This document shows, piece by piece, positions 23,448 to 32,586 of a stretch of DNA of 64,000 nt; positions within the stretch are counted from its first letter, which is position 1; every line of letters begins with the position of its first letter. Below the pieces are notes generated by a model, which made no database searches, was not told the origin of the DNA, and saw only the letters and a list, made by a program, of their open reading frames with translations. The stretch is from SHVO01 sp041919675 (GTDB lineage Bacteria > Pseudomonadota > Alphaproteobacteria > Rhodospirillales > Rhodospirillaceae): positions 1-64,000 of the forward strand of contig JAYRTJ010000003.1 in assembly GCA_041919675.1 (NCBI GenBank), read 5' to 3'. A program made the position numbers and the translations under genes.

Positions 23448-25403
23448 CTACTTCGGCGAGACTTCCAAGAACAACTGCGAGCAATTCGCGTCCTTGCCGC
23501 CGCCGATGTCGAGAGTGGCGAGCAAGCTGGCGAGCGGCGTGAGGAGTACGCCCAGCGCCGTAGCAAGGCCGCCTTTGGCGATGACCTTGCTCATGTCGGG
23601 GCCGACATGGGGCTGCGCGAAAGTGCCTTTGACGAGGATCGGCGCACGCAAGGTGACCAATGAGATGTCCTTGGGCTTGGGGCGGATTTTCATATCCATG
23701 AGTTCGCGGCCCAAATCGACGGCACCCTCGCCCCGGAAGATCGTGTCGGTGGTATCGACCACAAAGGCGTCCGTAGTCATGACGCCCTGTTTGATCTTGA
23801 AGTCGGCGACACCACAGCGGATATCGACAGGCTTGTCTTTGCCGATCAGCAGGCCGAGGGATTCGGCGAGGTCGAGGCCGGCGAACTCGACAAAGAGCAA
23901 ACTGAGCTGACCGCCGCCGGCAATAAGGCCCACGCCGCCGTTGGAGGAGACCGCGAAACGGTGCGCGGAGTTGCCCGTACCGTGGAGTTCAAAGCGCCCG
24001 CCAATCGAACCGAAGGTCGTGTTCTCCAACTTCTCGCGGGATTTCCCGATCAGGCGCTTGATCGGATAGGCCTGCACCTGACCGGCGATATCGACACGCA
24101 CCGGCTGCGCATTGCCGTCAACCCTGATGTCCATGGCGATATGTCCGGGATCGACGCCGAAGCGTAAGGGACTCAAGGTCAACTTCCCGCTTTCAAGGCC
24201 GAGTTCGGCGGTGAGCGTGTCGAGCGGAATCCCGGAACTCGTGACCTTGTCGGCCACGAGGCTCACGCGCGCGTTCATGCTCTTCAATTTTTCGAGATCG
24301 ATGGGCTTATCCGGGATGACGAGTTCCGCCGCGACCACCGGCTGCTGTTGACCCGGCACGGTACGCCGGTCGAGTTCCTTCTTCGCAGCTTCGCGGCGCA
24401 CTTCGGTGGGGGTTTCAGCCGTGCCCGGCGTGCCGCCGATAAAGCCCGCCATGTCCTTCATATCGAGAGTCGTGGCGTGAAGATTGCCGTCGAGGCGCGG
24501 GATTTTCTGCGCGACGTCCCAGGTGAGCGTACCGTCCATGGCGGTGGAGCCGAGCTTCCAAATCAGGTTCTTCGCGATCCACTTTTGGCCCGCGCGGTCG
24601 AGATGGCTGGTGAAGGTGTAAGGCGGGCTCGCCGGCAGCGCGATGCCGAACAGGCGGTAGAGATCGGCCGTGTCCTTGCCTTCGATGTTCAAGGCGATGT
24701 TGAGCCCGGCGATATTCACCGGGTCCGTCACCGTACCTTTTGCGGTGATGCGCGTCTCGCCGGAGGCGAAGTTCAGGTCGATGGGATACGGCGTTTCGGC
24801 GGAGCGCAATGTCAGGATCGAGCCGCCGGTGGCGGCGATGGTGGTGCGCGCACCCTGATAGTTACCAAGGCCCTTCACATGCAAGGCCGGCTCGCGCCCG
24901 TCCGCGGGCTCGGATGTGGAGAGATCGAACTGAAGATCGCTCTTGCTCTCGGTATCGCGTACGCGAATACGAACGTCGCGCAGCGTGAGATCACGGATCT
25001 CGGGGAACTCGGTAGGGGCCGCGTCCTTGTCCGTCGTACTCCAATTGGTGCGGCCGCCGGCATCGCGCGCATACATGCCCGTCGTTTCGGCCACGACCAG
25101 GCGGGGCAGGACAACGTCGCCGAAGACAAGGCGCCAGAAGGCGATGCGCGCTTCGATGAGTTTCGCATCGAGGGCCGGCTGATCCTCTCCCTTGCGGGGC
25201 GGCACCTTCACATCGCGGGCCACGAATTCGAGCGGGAAGATATCGACGTCGAGCGCGCCGATGGTCACGGGACGGCCCAGCGCCGCGCTCATGCGGCGTT
25301 CAGCGAAGCCCCGGAAATCAGCTAATGCGAGTATGAGCAGCGCAATAGCAACCACGCCGACGGCGCCGAAAGCGATGGGGATAAACAATTGCTGGCGTTG
25401 CAT
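23448..25403 (-). CDS. AsmA family envelope protein
   Basis: A 651-residue protein with one N-terminal transmembrane helix (IPIAFGAVGVVAIALLILALA) and a long periplasmic beta-rich body. The start RGFAERRMSAALGRPVTIGALDVDIFPLEFVARDVKV is the AsmA N-terminal signature. RFELHGTGNSAHRFAVSSNGGVGLIAGGGQLS and PVDIRCGVADFKIKQGVMTTDAFVVDTTDTIFRGEGAVDL fit the AsmA C-terminal domain. AsmA-like proteins are thought to bridge or remodel envelope lipids. It is monocistronic by spacing. Confidence 0.9.
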   Translation of the reverse strand: MQRQQLFIPIAFGAVGVVAIALLILALADFRGFAERRMSAALGRPVTIGALDVDIFPLEFVARDVKVPPRKGEDQPALDAKLIEARIAFWRLVFGDVVLPRLVVAETTGMYARDAGGRTNWSTTDKDAAPTEFPEIRDLTLRDVRIRVRDTESKSDLQFDLSTSEPADGREPALHVKGLGNYQGARTTIAATGGSILTLRSAETPYPIDLNFASGETRITAKGTVTDPVNIAGLNIALNIEGKDTADLYRLFGIALPASPPYTFTSHLDRAGQKWIAKNLIWKLGSTAMDGTLTWDVAQKIPRLDGNLHATTLDMKDMAGFIGGTPGTAETPTEVRREAAKKELDRRTVPGQQQPVVAAELVIPDKPIDLEKLKSMNARVSLVADKVTSSGIPLDTLTAELGLESGKLTLSPLRFGVDPGHIAMDIRVDGNAQPVRVDIAGQVQAYPIKRLIGKSREKLENTTFGSIGGRFELHGTGNSAHRFAVSSNGGVGLIAGGGQLSLLFVEFAGLDLAESLGLLIGKDKPVDIRCGVADFKIKQGVMTTDAFVVDTTDTIFRGEGAVDLGRELMDMKIRPKPKDISLVTLRAPILVKGTFAQPHVGPDMSKVIAKGGLATALGVLLTPLASLLATLDIGGGKDANCSQLFLEVSPK

Positions 25404-25488
25404 ACCGAATGCAACGCTTCACGTGCTGGTCGTGTTCCAGCCGTCGCTCCTTGCGGAGCTTCCGCCTTCGCTAAAGCTTCGTTCCGGG

Positions 25489-26742
25489 TTAGGCCTTCGG
25501 GGCCTCGTAGAGGAAGCGGGTGCGGACGGTGCCTTCGATGGCGGCGAGTTCCTTGCGGATGCCCATGCCGACTTCGACCCGGCCCAGCACGTCGGTGACC
25601 ACGTAGCCGATTTCGCCATCCGTACGCAGGTACTGGCCGGCGATGTTGATCTTCCGGCGCGAGAACACTTCGGAGATCTTGGCCATGACGCCCGGCACGT
25701 CGCGGTGGATGTGCATGAAGCGCGTGGTGTCCGACTGCTGCGGCAGCGCGACTTCGACGAAGTTCACCGCGCCGATGGTCGAGCCGTTGTCCGAATACTT
25801 CACCAGCTTCTCGGCGACTTCGGCGCCGATGTTGGCTTGCGCTTCTTCCGTCGAACCGCCGATGTGCGGGGTGAGGATGACGTTGCGCATGCCCTGGAGC
25901 GGGCTCTTGAACTTCTCATCCGCCCCACTCGGCTCCTTCGGGAACACGTCGAGGGCCGCGCCCGCGATGTGACCGGATTTCAGCGCATCAACGAGGGCTG
26001 GGATCTCGACCACGTTGCCGCGCGCGGCGTTGATGAGGAAGGCGCCCTTCTTCATCTTCGCGAGCTTGGCGGCGGTGATCATGTTCTTGGTTTCGGGAGT
26101 CTCGGGAACGTGCAGCGAGATGACATCGGCCGTCGCGAGCAGGTTGTCGAACGAACGGCAGGCCTGCGCGTTGCCGATCGCGAGTTTCTCGATGATGTCG
26201 TAAAAACGCACCTGCATCCCCATGGCCTCGGCGATCACCGAAAGCTGAGTCCCGATATGGCCGTAACCGACGATGCCGAGCACCTTGCCGCGAATTTCGC
26301 GGGCGCCCTTCACCGACTTGTCCCACTCGCCTTCGTGCGCGCCCCAGGAGCGCTGCGGCACGCCGCGGAACAGCATGATGATCTCGGCCAGCACCAGTTC
26401 GGCGACCGAGCGCGTATTGGAGTACGGCGCGTTGAAAACGGGGATGCCCATTTTCTTCGCGCACTTGGTGTCGATCTGATTTGTGCCGATGCAGAACGCG
26501 CCGACGGTCATGAGCTTTTCAGCGGCGGCGAGCATGTCCTTGGTCAGTTTCGTGCGCGAGCGGATGCCGAGGATGTGGACATCCTTCAGCGCCTTTTTCA
26601 GCGCATCGCCGTCGAGAGCTTCATTGACCGTGCGGATCGAACTGTAACCATTGCGCTTGAACAGTTCGACGGCGCTTTTGTGAACGTTCTCGAGCAGAAG
26701 GACGTTGATCTTGCTTTTGGGAAGGGAAAGACGTTCCGCCAC
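25489..26742 (-). CDS. serA: D-3-phosphoglycerate dehydrogenase
   Basis: First step of serine synthesis from 3-phosphoglycerate. The protein has about 417 residues, the short E. coli-type form with a C-terminal ACT domain for serine feedback (DTTRFMHIHRDVPGVMAKISEVFSRRKINIAGQYLRT). The NAD site is GKVLGIVGYGHIGTQLS. The catalytic Arg/Glu/His set is INAARGNVVEIPAL, DVFPKEP and LTPHIGGSTEEAQANIG. The GTG at 26742 is preferred over the ATG at 26751: it has GGAG 8 bases upstream and gives an N-terminus (VAERLSLPKSKINVLLLENVH) that lines up with E. coli SerA. Confidence 0.96.
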   Translation of the reverse strand: MAERLSLPKSKINVLLLENVHKSAVELFKRNGYSSIRTVNEALDGDALKKALKDVHILGIRSRTKLTKDMLAAAEKLMTVGAFCIGTNQIDTKCAKKMGIPVFNAPYSNTRSVAELVLAEIIMLFRGVPQRSWGAHEGEWDKSVKGAREIRGKVLGIVGYGHIGTQLSVIAEAMGMQVRFYDIIEKLAIGNAQACRSFDNLLATADVISLHVPETPETKNMITAAKLAKMKKGAFLINAARGNVVEIPALVDALKSGHIAGAALDVFPKEPSGADEKFKSPLQGMRNVILTPHIGGSTEEAQANIGAEVAEKLVKYSDNGSTIGAVNFVEVALPQQSDTTRFMHIHRDVPGVMAKISEVFSRRKINIAGQYLRTDGEIGYVVTDVLGRVEVGMGIRKELAAIEGTVRTRFLYEAPKA

Positions 26743-26921
26743 TTGAATCATCTCCGTCTGGGTCTGGCCTCGCCGGCCGGGACCGTCGTAATGTGGGGCG
26801 GGGATTAGCACAAACACCCCCAGGGTCGCGATTGCAAAGTTCGCAGGGCAGGCCGTCCGGCACTGCCCGCGCTTTCGAATCGGGACCATGTGGGGGCAAA
26901 TCGACCACGGGGACGCCAAGC

Positions 26922-27389
26922 ATGGCCGGAACGATCGAAACACGCTTAAAACAGCTGGGTTTGACCCTGCCGGTGGCGGCGACGCCGGTGGCGAACTACA
27001 TCCCGTTCGTGAGAACCGGAAACCTGGTCTTCGTGGCGGGCCAAATCCCCCTCCTGAACGGCGCCGTCCATTACCACGGGATCGTGGGGCTGGACGTGAC
27101 CCTGGAAGAGGCGGTGAACGCGGCCCGGCTGTGCGGCCTGAATCTGCTCGCCCAGGCAAAAGCGGCCTGCGACGGCGATCTGGACCGAATCACCCGCGTG
27201 GTGAAATTGACCGGCTTCGTGGCCGCCAACGCCCACTTCACCGATCACCCTAAAGTGATCAACGGCGCGTCCGATCTCATGGTGGAAGTGTTCGGAGACG
27301 CAGGCCGTCATGCCCGCGTTGCCGTCGGCGCCCCGTCCCTGCCCCGCGGCGCGCCCGTGGAAGTGGACGCACTTTTCGAGGTCGCGTAA
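26922..27389 (+). CDS. RidA family (YjgF/UK114) protein
   Basis: A 155-residue member of the RidA superfamily, whose founding member deaminates reactive enamine/imine intermediates. Motifs are PFVRTGNLVFVAGQIPLLNGAVHYHGIVG near the start and GAPSLPRGAPVEVDALFEVA at the end; the catalytic-type Arg would be in HARVAVGAPSLPRG. It is the longer YjgF-like subgroup and the substrate is unknown. It starts at 26922 and is divergent from serA. The next gene begins 5 bp after its stop. Confidence 0.9.
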   Translation: MAGTIETRLKQLGLTLPVAATPVANYIPFVRTGNLVFVAGQIPLLNGAVHYHGIVGLDVTLEEAVNAARLCGLNLLAQAKAACDGDLDRITRVVKLTGFVAANAHFTDHPKVINGASDLMVEVFGDAGRHARVAVGAPSLPRGAPVEVDALFEVA

Positions 27390-27394
27390 GGCCG

Positions 27395-28582
27395 TTGCCG
27401 GACCGTTTCTCCCTCAAGGTGATTTCCAATATTCACCGCGTCGATGCGGCGGCGTGGGACGCCTGCGCGGGAGCGGGTTCGCCCACACACAATCCCTTCG
27501 TCACGCACGCTTTCCTGAGCGCGCTGGAAGAGTCCGGGTCCATCAGCGCGGAGAACGGCTGGGTGCCTCAACATCTCATATTAGAAGAAGACGGCTGTGT
27601 GGTGGGCTGCGCGCCGCTGTACCTGAAGACTCATTCCTACGGGGAATACATCTTCGACTGGGGCTGGGCGCAGGCCTATGAGCGCGCGGGCGGGCGTTAT
27701 TATCCGAAAATCCAATGCGCCGTGCCGTTCACGCCCGCGACCGGCCCGCGCCTTCTGGTCGCTGAAAACACGCCACAGCGTGAGGCGCTTCAGCGCGGTC
27801 TCGCTGAGGGCATGATGGAACTCGCGCGTCAACTCAAAGTTTCCTCCGTGCATGTGACCTTCGCGACGGAAGCGGAACATAAGCTGATGGCCGGCGAAGG
27901 TTTGATGCCGCGTTTGTCGGAGCAATTTCATTGGAAGAATGAAGGCTACGCAAGCTTCGATGAGTTCCTGGCGGCCTTGTCGTCGCGCAAGCGCAAGACC
28001 ATCCGGCGCGAGCGTGACGTGGCCAACAGCCGCGTGAAGATTTCCACCCTGACCGGCGACGACATCACCGATCGGCACTGGGACGCCTTCTTCCGCTTCT
28101 ACAAGAACACGTCTGACCGCAAATGGGGTCAGGCCTATCTCAACCGCGAATTCTTTTCGCTGCTGGGCGAACGGCTGAAAGACGCCGTGGTGCTGGTGAT
28201 GGGCGAGGAAAACGGCGAGCTGGTTTGCGGCGCGCTGAACCTACGCGGCGGCGACACGCTGTTCGGCCGCAACTGGGGCGCCGCCGTGGACTATCCGATG
28301 CTGCACTTCGAGGTCTGCTACTACCGCGCCATGGATTTCGCCATCGCCGAAAAGCTGGCGTGGGTGGAAGCGGGCGCGCAGGGCGAACACAAGATTCAGC
28401 GCGGCTATCTGCCGCGCAGCACTTATTCAAATCACTGGATCGCGGATCGTGGATTCCGCAACGCCGTCGCGGACTTCCTGGCGCGCGAGCGCGACGCGGT
28501 GACTCAGCAGATGGAAGAGCTGACGGAGCTGGGGCCGTTTAAGAGAGACGGCCTCTCGCTGTCAGAAGAGCCTACTTCTTGA
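27395..28582 (+). CDS. GNAT/FemAB-like acyltransferase (DUF482 family)
   Basis: A 395-residue protein of the peptidoglycan-recognition/FemAB-like GNAT family. EYIFDWGWAQAYERAGGRYYPKIQCAVPFTPATGPRLL and ALSSRKRKTIRRERDVAN are family signatures. The C-terminal GEENGELVCGALNLRGGDTLFGRNWGAAVDYPMLHFEVCYY is the GNAT-like core. The start TTG 27395 lies 5 bp after ridA, so the two are coupled. The acyl substrate is not known. Confidence 0.85.
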   Translation: MPDRFSLKVISNIHRVDAAAWDACAGAGSPTHNPFVTHAFLSALEESGSISAENGWVPQHLILEEDGCVVGCAPLYLKTHSYGEYIFDWGWAQAYERAGGRYYPKIQCAVPFTPATGPRLLVAENTPQREALQRGLAEGMMELARQLKVSSVHVTFATEAEHKLMAGEGLMPRLSEQFHWKNEGYASFDEFLAALSSRKRKTIRRERDVANSRVKISTLTGDDITDRHWDAFFRFYKNTSDRKWGQAYLNREFFSLLGERLKDAVVLVMGEENGELVCGALNLRGGDTLFGRNWGAAVDYPMLHFEVCYYRAMDFAIAEKLAWVEAGAQGEHKIQRGYLPRSTYSNHWIADRGFRNAVADFLARERDAVTQQMEELTELGPFKRDGLSLSEEPTS

Positions 28583-28973
28583 TCTCGATGGAATTGCCGT
28601 TTTCGTCGACGGCGACGAAGGTATAGCGGCCTTCGGTCACCTTCAGCTGCGTGACCGGTGCGCCGGGCGTGCGGCGGCGGACCCAGCATTCGATATCGAC
28701 GGCAACGGACGTACGGCCGATGCGTCCGATCCGGGTGTAAATCGTCACCTCATCGCCTTTATTGATAGGCTTGTGGAACTTCATGGCGTCCACCGCCACG
28801 GTGACCATGCGCAGGCCGCCGGCGACCTGACCCGCCGCGATCGCGCCCCCGATGTCCATCTGGCCGAGCACCCAGCCCCCGAAAATCTGGCCATAAACAT
28901 TGGTATCGGCGGGCATGGCGTAGACGCGCAGCGCCAGTTCGCCTTGGGGCTGTTCAGAGCTCATTTCGGGCAT
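28572..28973 (-). CDS. Acyl-CoA thioesterase, hotdog fold (YciA-like)
   Basis: A 133-residue thioesterase. PADTNVYGQIFGGWVLGQMDIGGAIAAGQVAGG holds the hotdog helix and the catalytic Asp. FHKPINKGDEVTIYTRIGRIGRTSVAVDIECWVRR is the following strand set. YciA-type enzymes hydrolyse a range of acyl-CoAs. The start is taken at Met 28973 (GAAGG just upstream); the frame opens at 29000. It overlaps the convergent acyltransferase gene by 11 bp. Confidence 0.9.
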   Translation of the reverse strand: MPEMSSEQPQGELALRVYAMPADTNVYGQIFGGWVLGQMDIGGAIAAGQVAGGLRMVTVAVDAMKFHKPINKGDEVTIYTRIGRIGRTSVAVDIECWVRRRTPGAPVTQLKVTEGRYTFVAVDENGNSIEIKK

Positions 28974-29075
28974 GGCCTTCAACTTATTTGGAAAACGCAA
29001 GATATTGTGTGTGGGCGCGAAGGCTCATACTTTACCGGCGCGCACCGCCCCTGTCCTCCTTAAGATTTAGAGCTT

Positions 29076-31106
29076 ATGGCCGACCTTTTCTCCTCCAAGC
29101 CCCGTCCCGCCAAAGAAAAAGAGAAAGAAAAGGAGCCGCGCGCCTCGGGCGGCGGCTATACGGCGAAGGACATCGAAGTCCTGGAAGGGCTTGAGCCTGT
29201 CCGGCGCCGTCCGGGCATGTACATCGGCGGCACCGACGAAAAGGCGATGCACCACCTGATCGCCGAAGTGCTCGACAACGCCATGGACGAAGCCGTGGCC
29301 GGTTTCGCCAGCACCATCGAAGTGCACCTGGGCGAGGACAACGAAGTCACGATCCGCGACAACGGCCGCGGCATCCCCATCGATCCTCACCCGAAGTTCC
29401 CGAAGAAGTCGGCGCTCGAAGTCATCATGACTACACTGCACTCGGGCGGCAAGTTCTCGGACAAAGTTTACCAGACCTCCGGCGGTCTGCACGGCGTGGG
29501 CGCCAGCGTCGTGAACGCGCTGTCGGCGAACCTGACCATCGAAGTCGCGCGCGACAAGACGCTCTACACGCAGACGTTCAGCCGCGGCCACGTCACGTCG
29601 AAGCTGACCAAGGGCGGCTCGGTGAACCGCCGCGGCACGACGGTGCGCTTCACGCCGGACATGACGATTTTCGATAAAGGCTCGGAATTCCGGCCCGCCA
29701 ACGTTTACCGGATGGTGCGTTCGAAGGCGTATCTATTCGAAGGCGTGCGCGTGCGCTGGTCGGTGGAAAAGAGCCTGCTCAAGGGCGACGACAAGACGCC
29801 GGCGGAAGAAGAGCTGCACTTCGAGAACGGCCTCGCCGATTACCTTCGGCATGTGCTGAACGGCCGCAAGCGCCTGGTTGAGCCGTTCTTCTCGGGCAAA
29901 GCGGAACTGGAAGCCAGCACCAACGATTCCGGCGGGCGCGTCGAATGGGCCGTGTGCTGGCCCGACGACGAGGACGGCTTCCTCAGTTCCTACTGCAATA
30001 CCATCCCCACCCCTGAGGGCGGCACGCACGAACAAGGCATGAAGAGCGCGATGCTGCGCGCGCTGAAGGGCTATGCGGAGCTGACCAATACAAAAGGCGC
30101 CGGCATCGTCACGGGCGAAGACCTGTGGGGCGGCGCCTGCATGATGCTGTCGGTGTTCATCAAGGAACCGCAGTTCCAGGGCCAGACCAAAGAAAAACTG
30201 GTGTCGGTATCCGCCTCGCGGCTGGTCGACACGGTGATCAAGGATCATTTCGACCATTGGCTGTCGGGCGACCCCAACTCCGCGAACGCGCTTCTGGAAA
30301 CCGCCATCGCGCGCGCCAACGACCGCGTGCGCAAGAAGCAGGACCAGGACCTGTCCCGCAAGTCGGCGACCAAGAAACTCCGCCTGCCGGGCAAACTGAC
30401 CGACTGCACGCGCTCCAACCCCATCGGCACCGAACTCTTCATCGTCGAAGGCGACAGCGCCGGCGGCTCGGCCAAGCAGGCGCGCAGCCGTGAAACACAA
30501 GCCGTCCTGCCGCTGCGCGGCAAGATCCTGAACGTGGCGTCGGCCAGCGACGACAAATTACGCGCCAATCAGGAATTGCAGGACCTGATCGAAGCGCTGG
30601 GCTGCGGCATCCGCGACCGTTACGACGAAAGCAAGCTGCGCTACGAGAAGATCATCATCATGACGGACGCCGACGTCGACGGCGCGCATATCGCGAGCCT
30701 GCTCATGACGTTCTTCTACCGGGAAACGCCGCAGCTGATCGAGAACGGGCACTTGTATCTCGCCCTGCCCCCGCTGTACCGGCTGACGCAGAAGGCCAAC
30801 ATCGCCTATGCCATGAACGACGCGCACAAAGAGCAGCTCATGAAGAGCCACTTCGATGCGCGCGGTAAAGTGGAAGTGAGCCGCTTCAAAGGTCTTGGCG
30901 AAATGCCGCCGAGTTTCTTGAAAGAAACCACGATGGACCCGGCGCGCCGCACGCTTCTGAAGGTGATGATCGCGGACGACAGCGAAAAGAGTTCGCAACG
31001 CGCCACCGCCAAGCTGGTCGAGCAACTGATGGGCCGCAAACCGGAAGAGCGCTTCAAGTTCATCCAGGAAAACGCCCAGTTCGCGACCGCGGCCCTGGAT
31101 ATCTAA
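29076..31106 (+). CDS. parE: DNA topoisomerase IV subunit B
   Basis: ATPase subunit of topoisomerase IV, which decatenates daughter chromosomes. It has 676 residues. GHKL ATPase motifs are EVLDNAMDEAVAG, IRDNGRGIPIDPHPK and GGLHGVGASVVNALS. The TOPRIM segment is VEGDSAGGSAKQARSRETQAVLPLRGKILNV and IIMTDADVDGAHIASLLMTFFYR. The C-terminus RFKGLGEMPPSFLKETTMDP is typical. Length and the lack of a GyrB-type insertion favour ParE over GyrB. A short Lys/Glu-rich N-terminal tail precedes the conserved start. parC is not in the window. Confidence 0.95.
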   Translation: MADLFSSKPRPAKEKEKEKEPRASGGGYTAKDIEVLEGLEPVRRRPGMYIGGTDEKAMHHLIAEVLDNAMDEAVAGFASTIEVHLGEDNEVTIRDNGRGIPIDPHPKFPKKSALEVIMTTLHSGGKFSDKVYQTSGGLHGVGASVVNALSANLTIEVARDKTLYTQTFSRGHVTSKLTKGGSVNRRGTTVRFTPDMTIFDKGSEFRPANVYRMVRSKAYLFEGVRVRWSVEKSLLKGDDKTPAEEELHFENGLADYLRHVLNGRKRLVEPFFSGKAELEASTNDSGGRVEWAVCWPDDEDGFLSSYCNTIPTPEGGTHEQGMKSAMLRALKGYAELTNTKGAGIVTGEDLWGGACMMLSVFIKEPQFQGQTKEKLVSVSASRLVDTVIKDHFDHWLSGDPNSANALLETAIARANDRVRKKQDQDLSRKSATKKLRLPGKLTDCTRSNPIGTELFIVEGDSAGGSAKQARSRETQAVLPLRGKILNVASASDDKLRANQELQDLIEALGCGIRDRYDESKLRYEKIIIMTDADVDGAHIASLLMTFFYRETPQLIENGHLYLALPPLYRLTQKANIAYAMNDAHKEQLMKSHFDARGKVEVSRFKGLGEMPPSFLKETTMDPARRTLLKVMIADDSEKSSQRATAKLVEQLMGRKPEERFKFIQENAQFATAALDI

Positions 31107-31117
31107 GCGGCCCGCTC

Positions 31118-31660
31118 CTACGAAGCCGACGACGTCCCGAGGAACACGGCCGGGCGGAACTTCATGTATTCGCGCTCGATGTCGGTAATGTCGCGCCGGA
31201 GCATCATGAAATAGGCGCCTTCGAGTTCCGGTTCGCCGCGGATCAGACGCGCCCAGAGGTCGTCGCCCTTCACCCGCAATTCGGGATACCGTAGGGCGTG
31301 GATGGACGTGATCCAGACCGACACGCCGCGCGCGACCGAGATGGTGAAGATCGTGTTGCGATGGACCAGTTGCTCGCGGAAAATCTGGAGCTTCCGCTCG
31401 TACACATGAAGCGTCTCAAGTGCCTCGGCGTCGATCGCCTTTACGCCCGTGAAATAGTCTTCCGGGAACGGGACGTTGACCTGCTTGGTCGTATCGAGGC
31501 TCTTTTTCGCGAGCATCGCGGCGGCGAGTTCGCCGGCGAGGCCCGTCGGCGAATTCGGCAACTCGGCGAAATGATCCTCGATCTGACGCGCGGGCGTGCG
31601 CGCACGCATGGCGTCGCGCCGCCGGTTGGCCATATAGCTTTTGAAAAGTGAAAGAACCAC
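31118..31660 (-). CDS. Uncharacterised 180-residue protein
   Basis: Not recognised. It has no signal peptide or clear membrane span, apart from a moderately hydrophobic FTISVARGVSVWITSIHAL near residue 110. The N-terminus is basic (YMANRRRDAMRARTPARQIEDHF). DYFTGVKAIDAEALETLHVYERKLQIFREQLVHR looks helical and possibly coiled coil. It is convergent with parE and upstream of mmsB on the same strand. GC and codon use resemble the neighbours, so it is likely a real gene. Confidence 0.6.
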   Translation of the reverse strand: MVLSLFKSYMANRRRDAMRARTPARQIEDHFAELPNSPTGLAGELAAAMLAKKSLDTTKQVNVPFPEDYFTGVKAIDAEALETLHVYERKLQIFREQLVHRNTIFTISVARGVSVWITSIHALRYPELRVKGDDLWARLIRGEPELEGAYFMMLRRDITDIEREYMKFRPAVFLGTSSAS

Positions 31661-31691
31661 GCCGCCGCGCTTTGACTAGAGACCTGTAAGA

Positions 31692-32567
31692 CTAGAGCGC
31701 GCGGATAATACCCGAAAAATCGACGTTGCCATTACCGTCTTTCACGAACTTTTCGTAGAACTCGGTGGCGGCCTTGCCGATCGGCGTCGTCATATTGGCG
31801 GCGCCGGCGGCATCCTGGCTGAGTTTCAGGTCTTTCAGCATCATCGCCGCCGCGAACCCCGGTTTGTAATCGCGGTTCGCGGGTGACGTCGGCACCGGGC
31901 CCGGCACCGGGCAGTAGGAGGTCATGGACCAGCACTGACCCGAGGCCTTCGAGCTGATATCGAACAGGACCTGGGCGTCGAGACCGAGACGCTCGGCGAG
32001 CTTGAAGGCTTCGCAGGTGCCGATCATCGAAATGCCGAGCAGCATGTTGTTACAAACCTTGGCGACCTGGCCGTTGCCCGCCGGGCCGGCATGGACGATG
32101 ACCTTGCCCATGGATTCCAGGAACGGCTTGGCGGCGGCGAAAGACGTCTCGGCTCCGCCCACCATGAAGGTGAGCGTGCCGGCCGCGGCGGCGGCGATGC
32201 CGCCGGAGACCGGCGCGTCGACCATGAGGAAGCCCTTGTCTTCCGCCGCCTTGATCACTTCACGCGCCGCCGGCACGTCGATGGTCGAGCAATCGATGAA
32301 GACGGCGCCCCTCTTGGCGGCGTCGAAAATACCGCCGCTGAGATAAGTTTGACGCACATGCGCGCCGGCCGGGAGCATGGTGATGACGCAGTCGGCGTCC
32401 TTGGCCGCGTCGGCGGCCGTCGCGCCGACCGATGCGCCTGCCGCCTTGGCGGCATCGAGTGCGGGTTGCGAGAGGTCGAACACGCGCACGGTGTGACCGG
32501 CCTTGATCTGATTCTGGGCCATAGGCCCGCCCATGTTGCCGAGACCGATGAATGCGACGTTCGCCAT
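31692..32567 (-). CDS. mmsB: 3-hydroxyisobutyrate dehydrogenase
   Basis: NAD-dependent oxidation of 3-hydroxyisobutyrate to methylmalonate semialdehyde in valine breakdown. It has 291 residues. The Rossmann start is VAFIGLGNMGGPMAQNQIKAGH. DAPVSGGIAAAAAGTLTFMVGG is the substrate loop. The catalytic Lys is in GNGQVAKVCNNMLLGI. The start at 32567 has GGGAGAG upstream; the longer frame adds an unlike leader. It follows the hydrolase gene by 19 bp. Confidence 0.95.
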   Translation of the reverse strand: MANVAFIGLGNMGGPMAQNQIKAGHTVRVFDLSQPALDAAKAAGASVGATAADAAKDADCVITMLPAGAHVRQTYLSGGIFDAAKRGAVFIDCSTIDVPAAREVIKAAEDKGFLMVDAPVSGGIAAAAAGTLTFMVGGAETSFAAAKPFLESMGKVIVHAGPAGNGQVAKVCNNMLLGISMIGTCEAFKLAERLGLDAQVLFDISSKASGQCWSMTSYCPVPGPVPTSPANRDYKPGFAAAMMLKDLKLSQDAAGAANMTTPIGKAATEFYEKFVKDGNGNVDFSGIIRAL

Positions 32568-32586
32568 GTGAGCTCTCCCAAAAAGT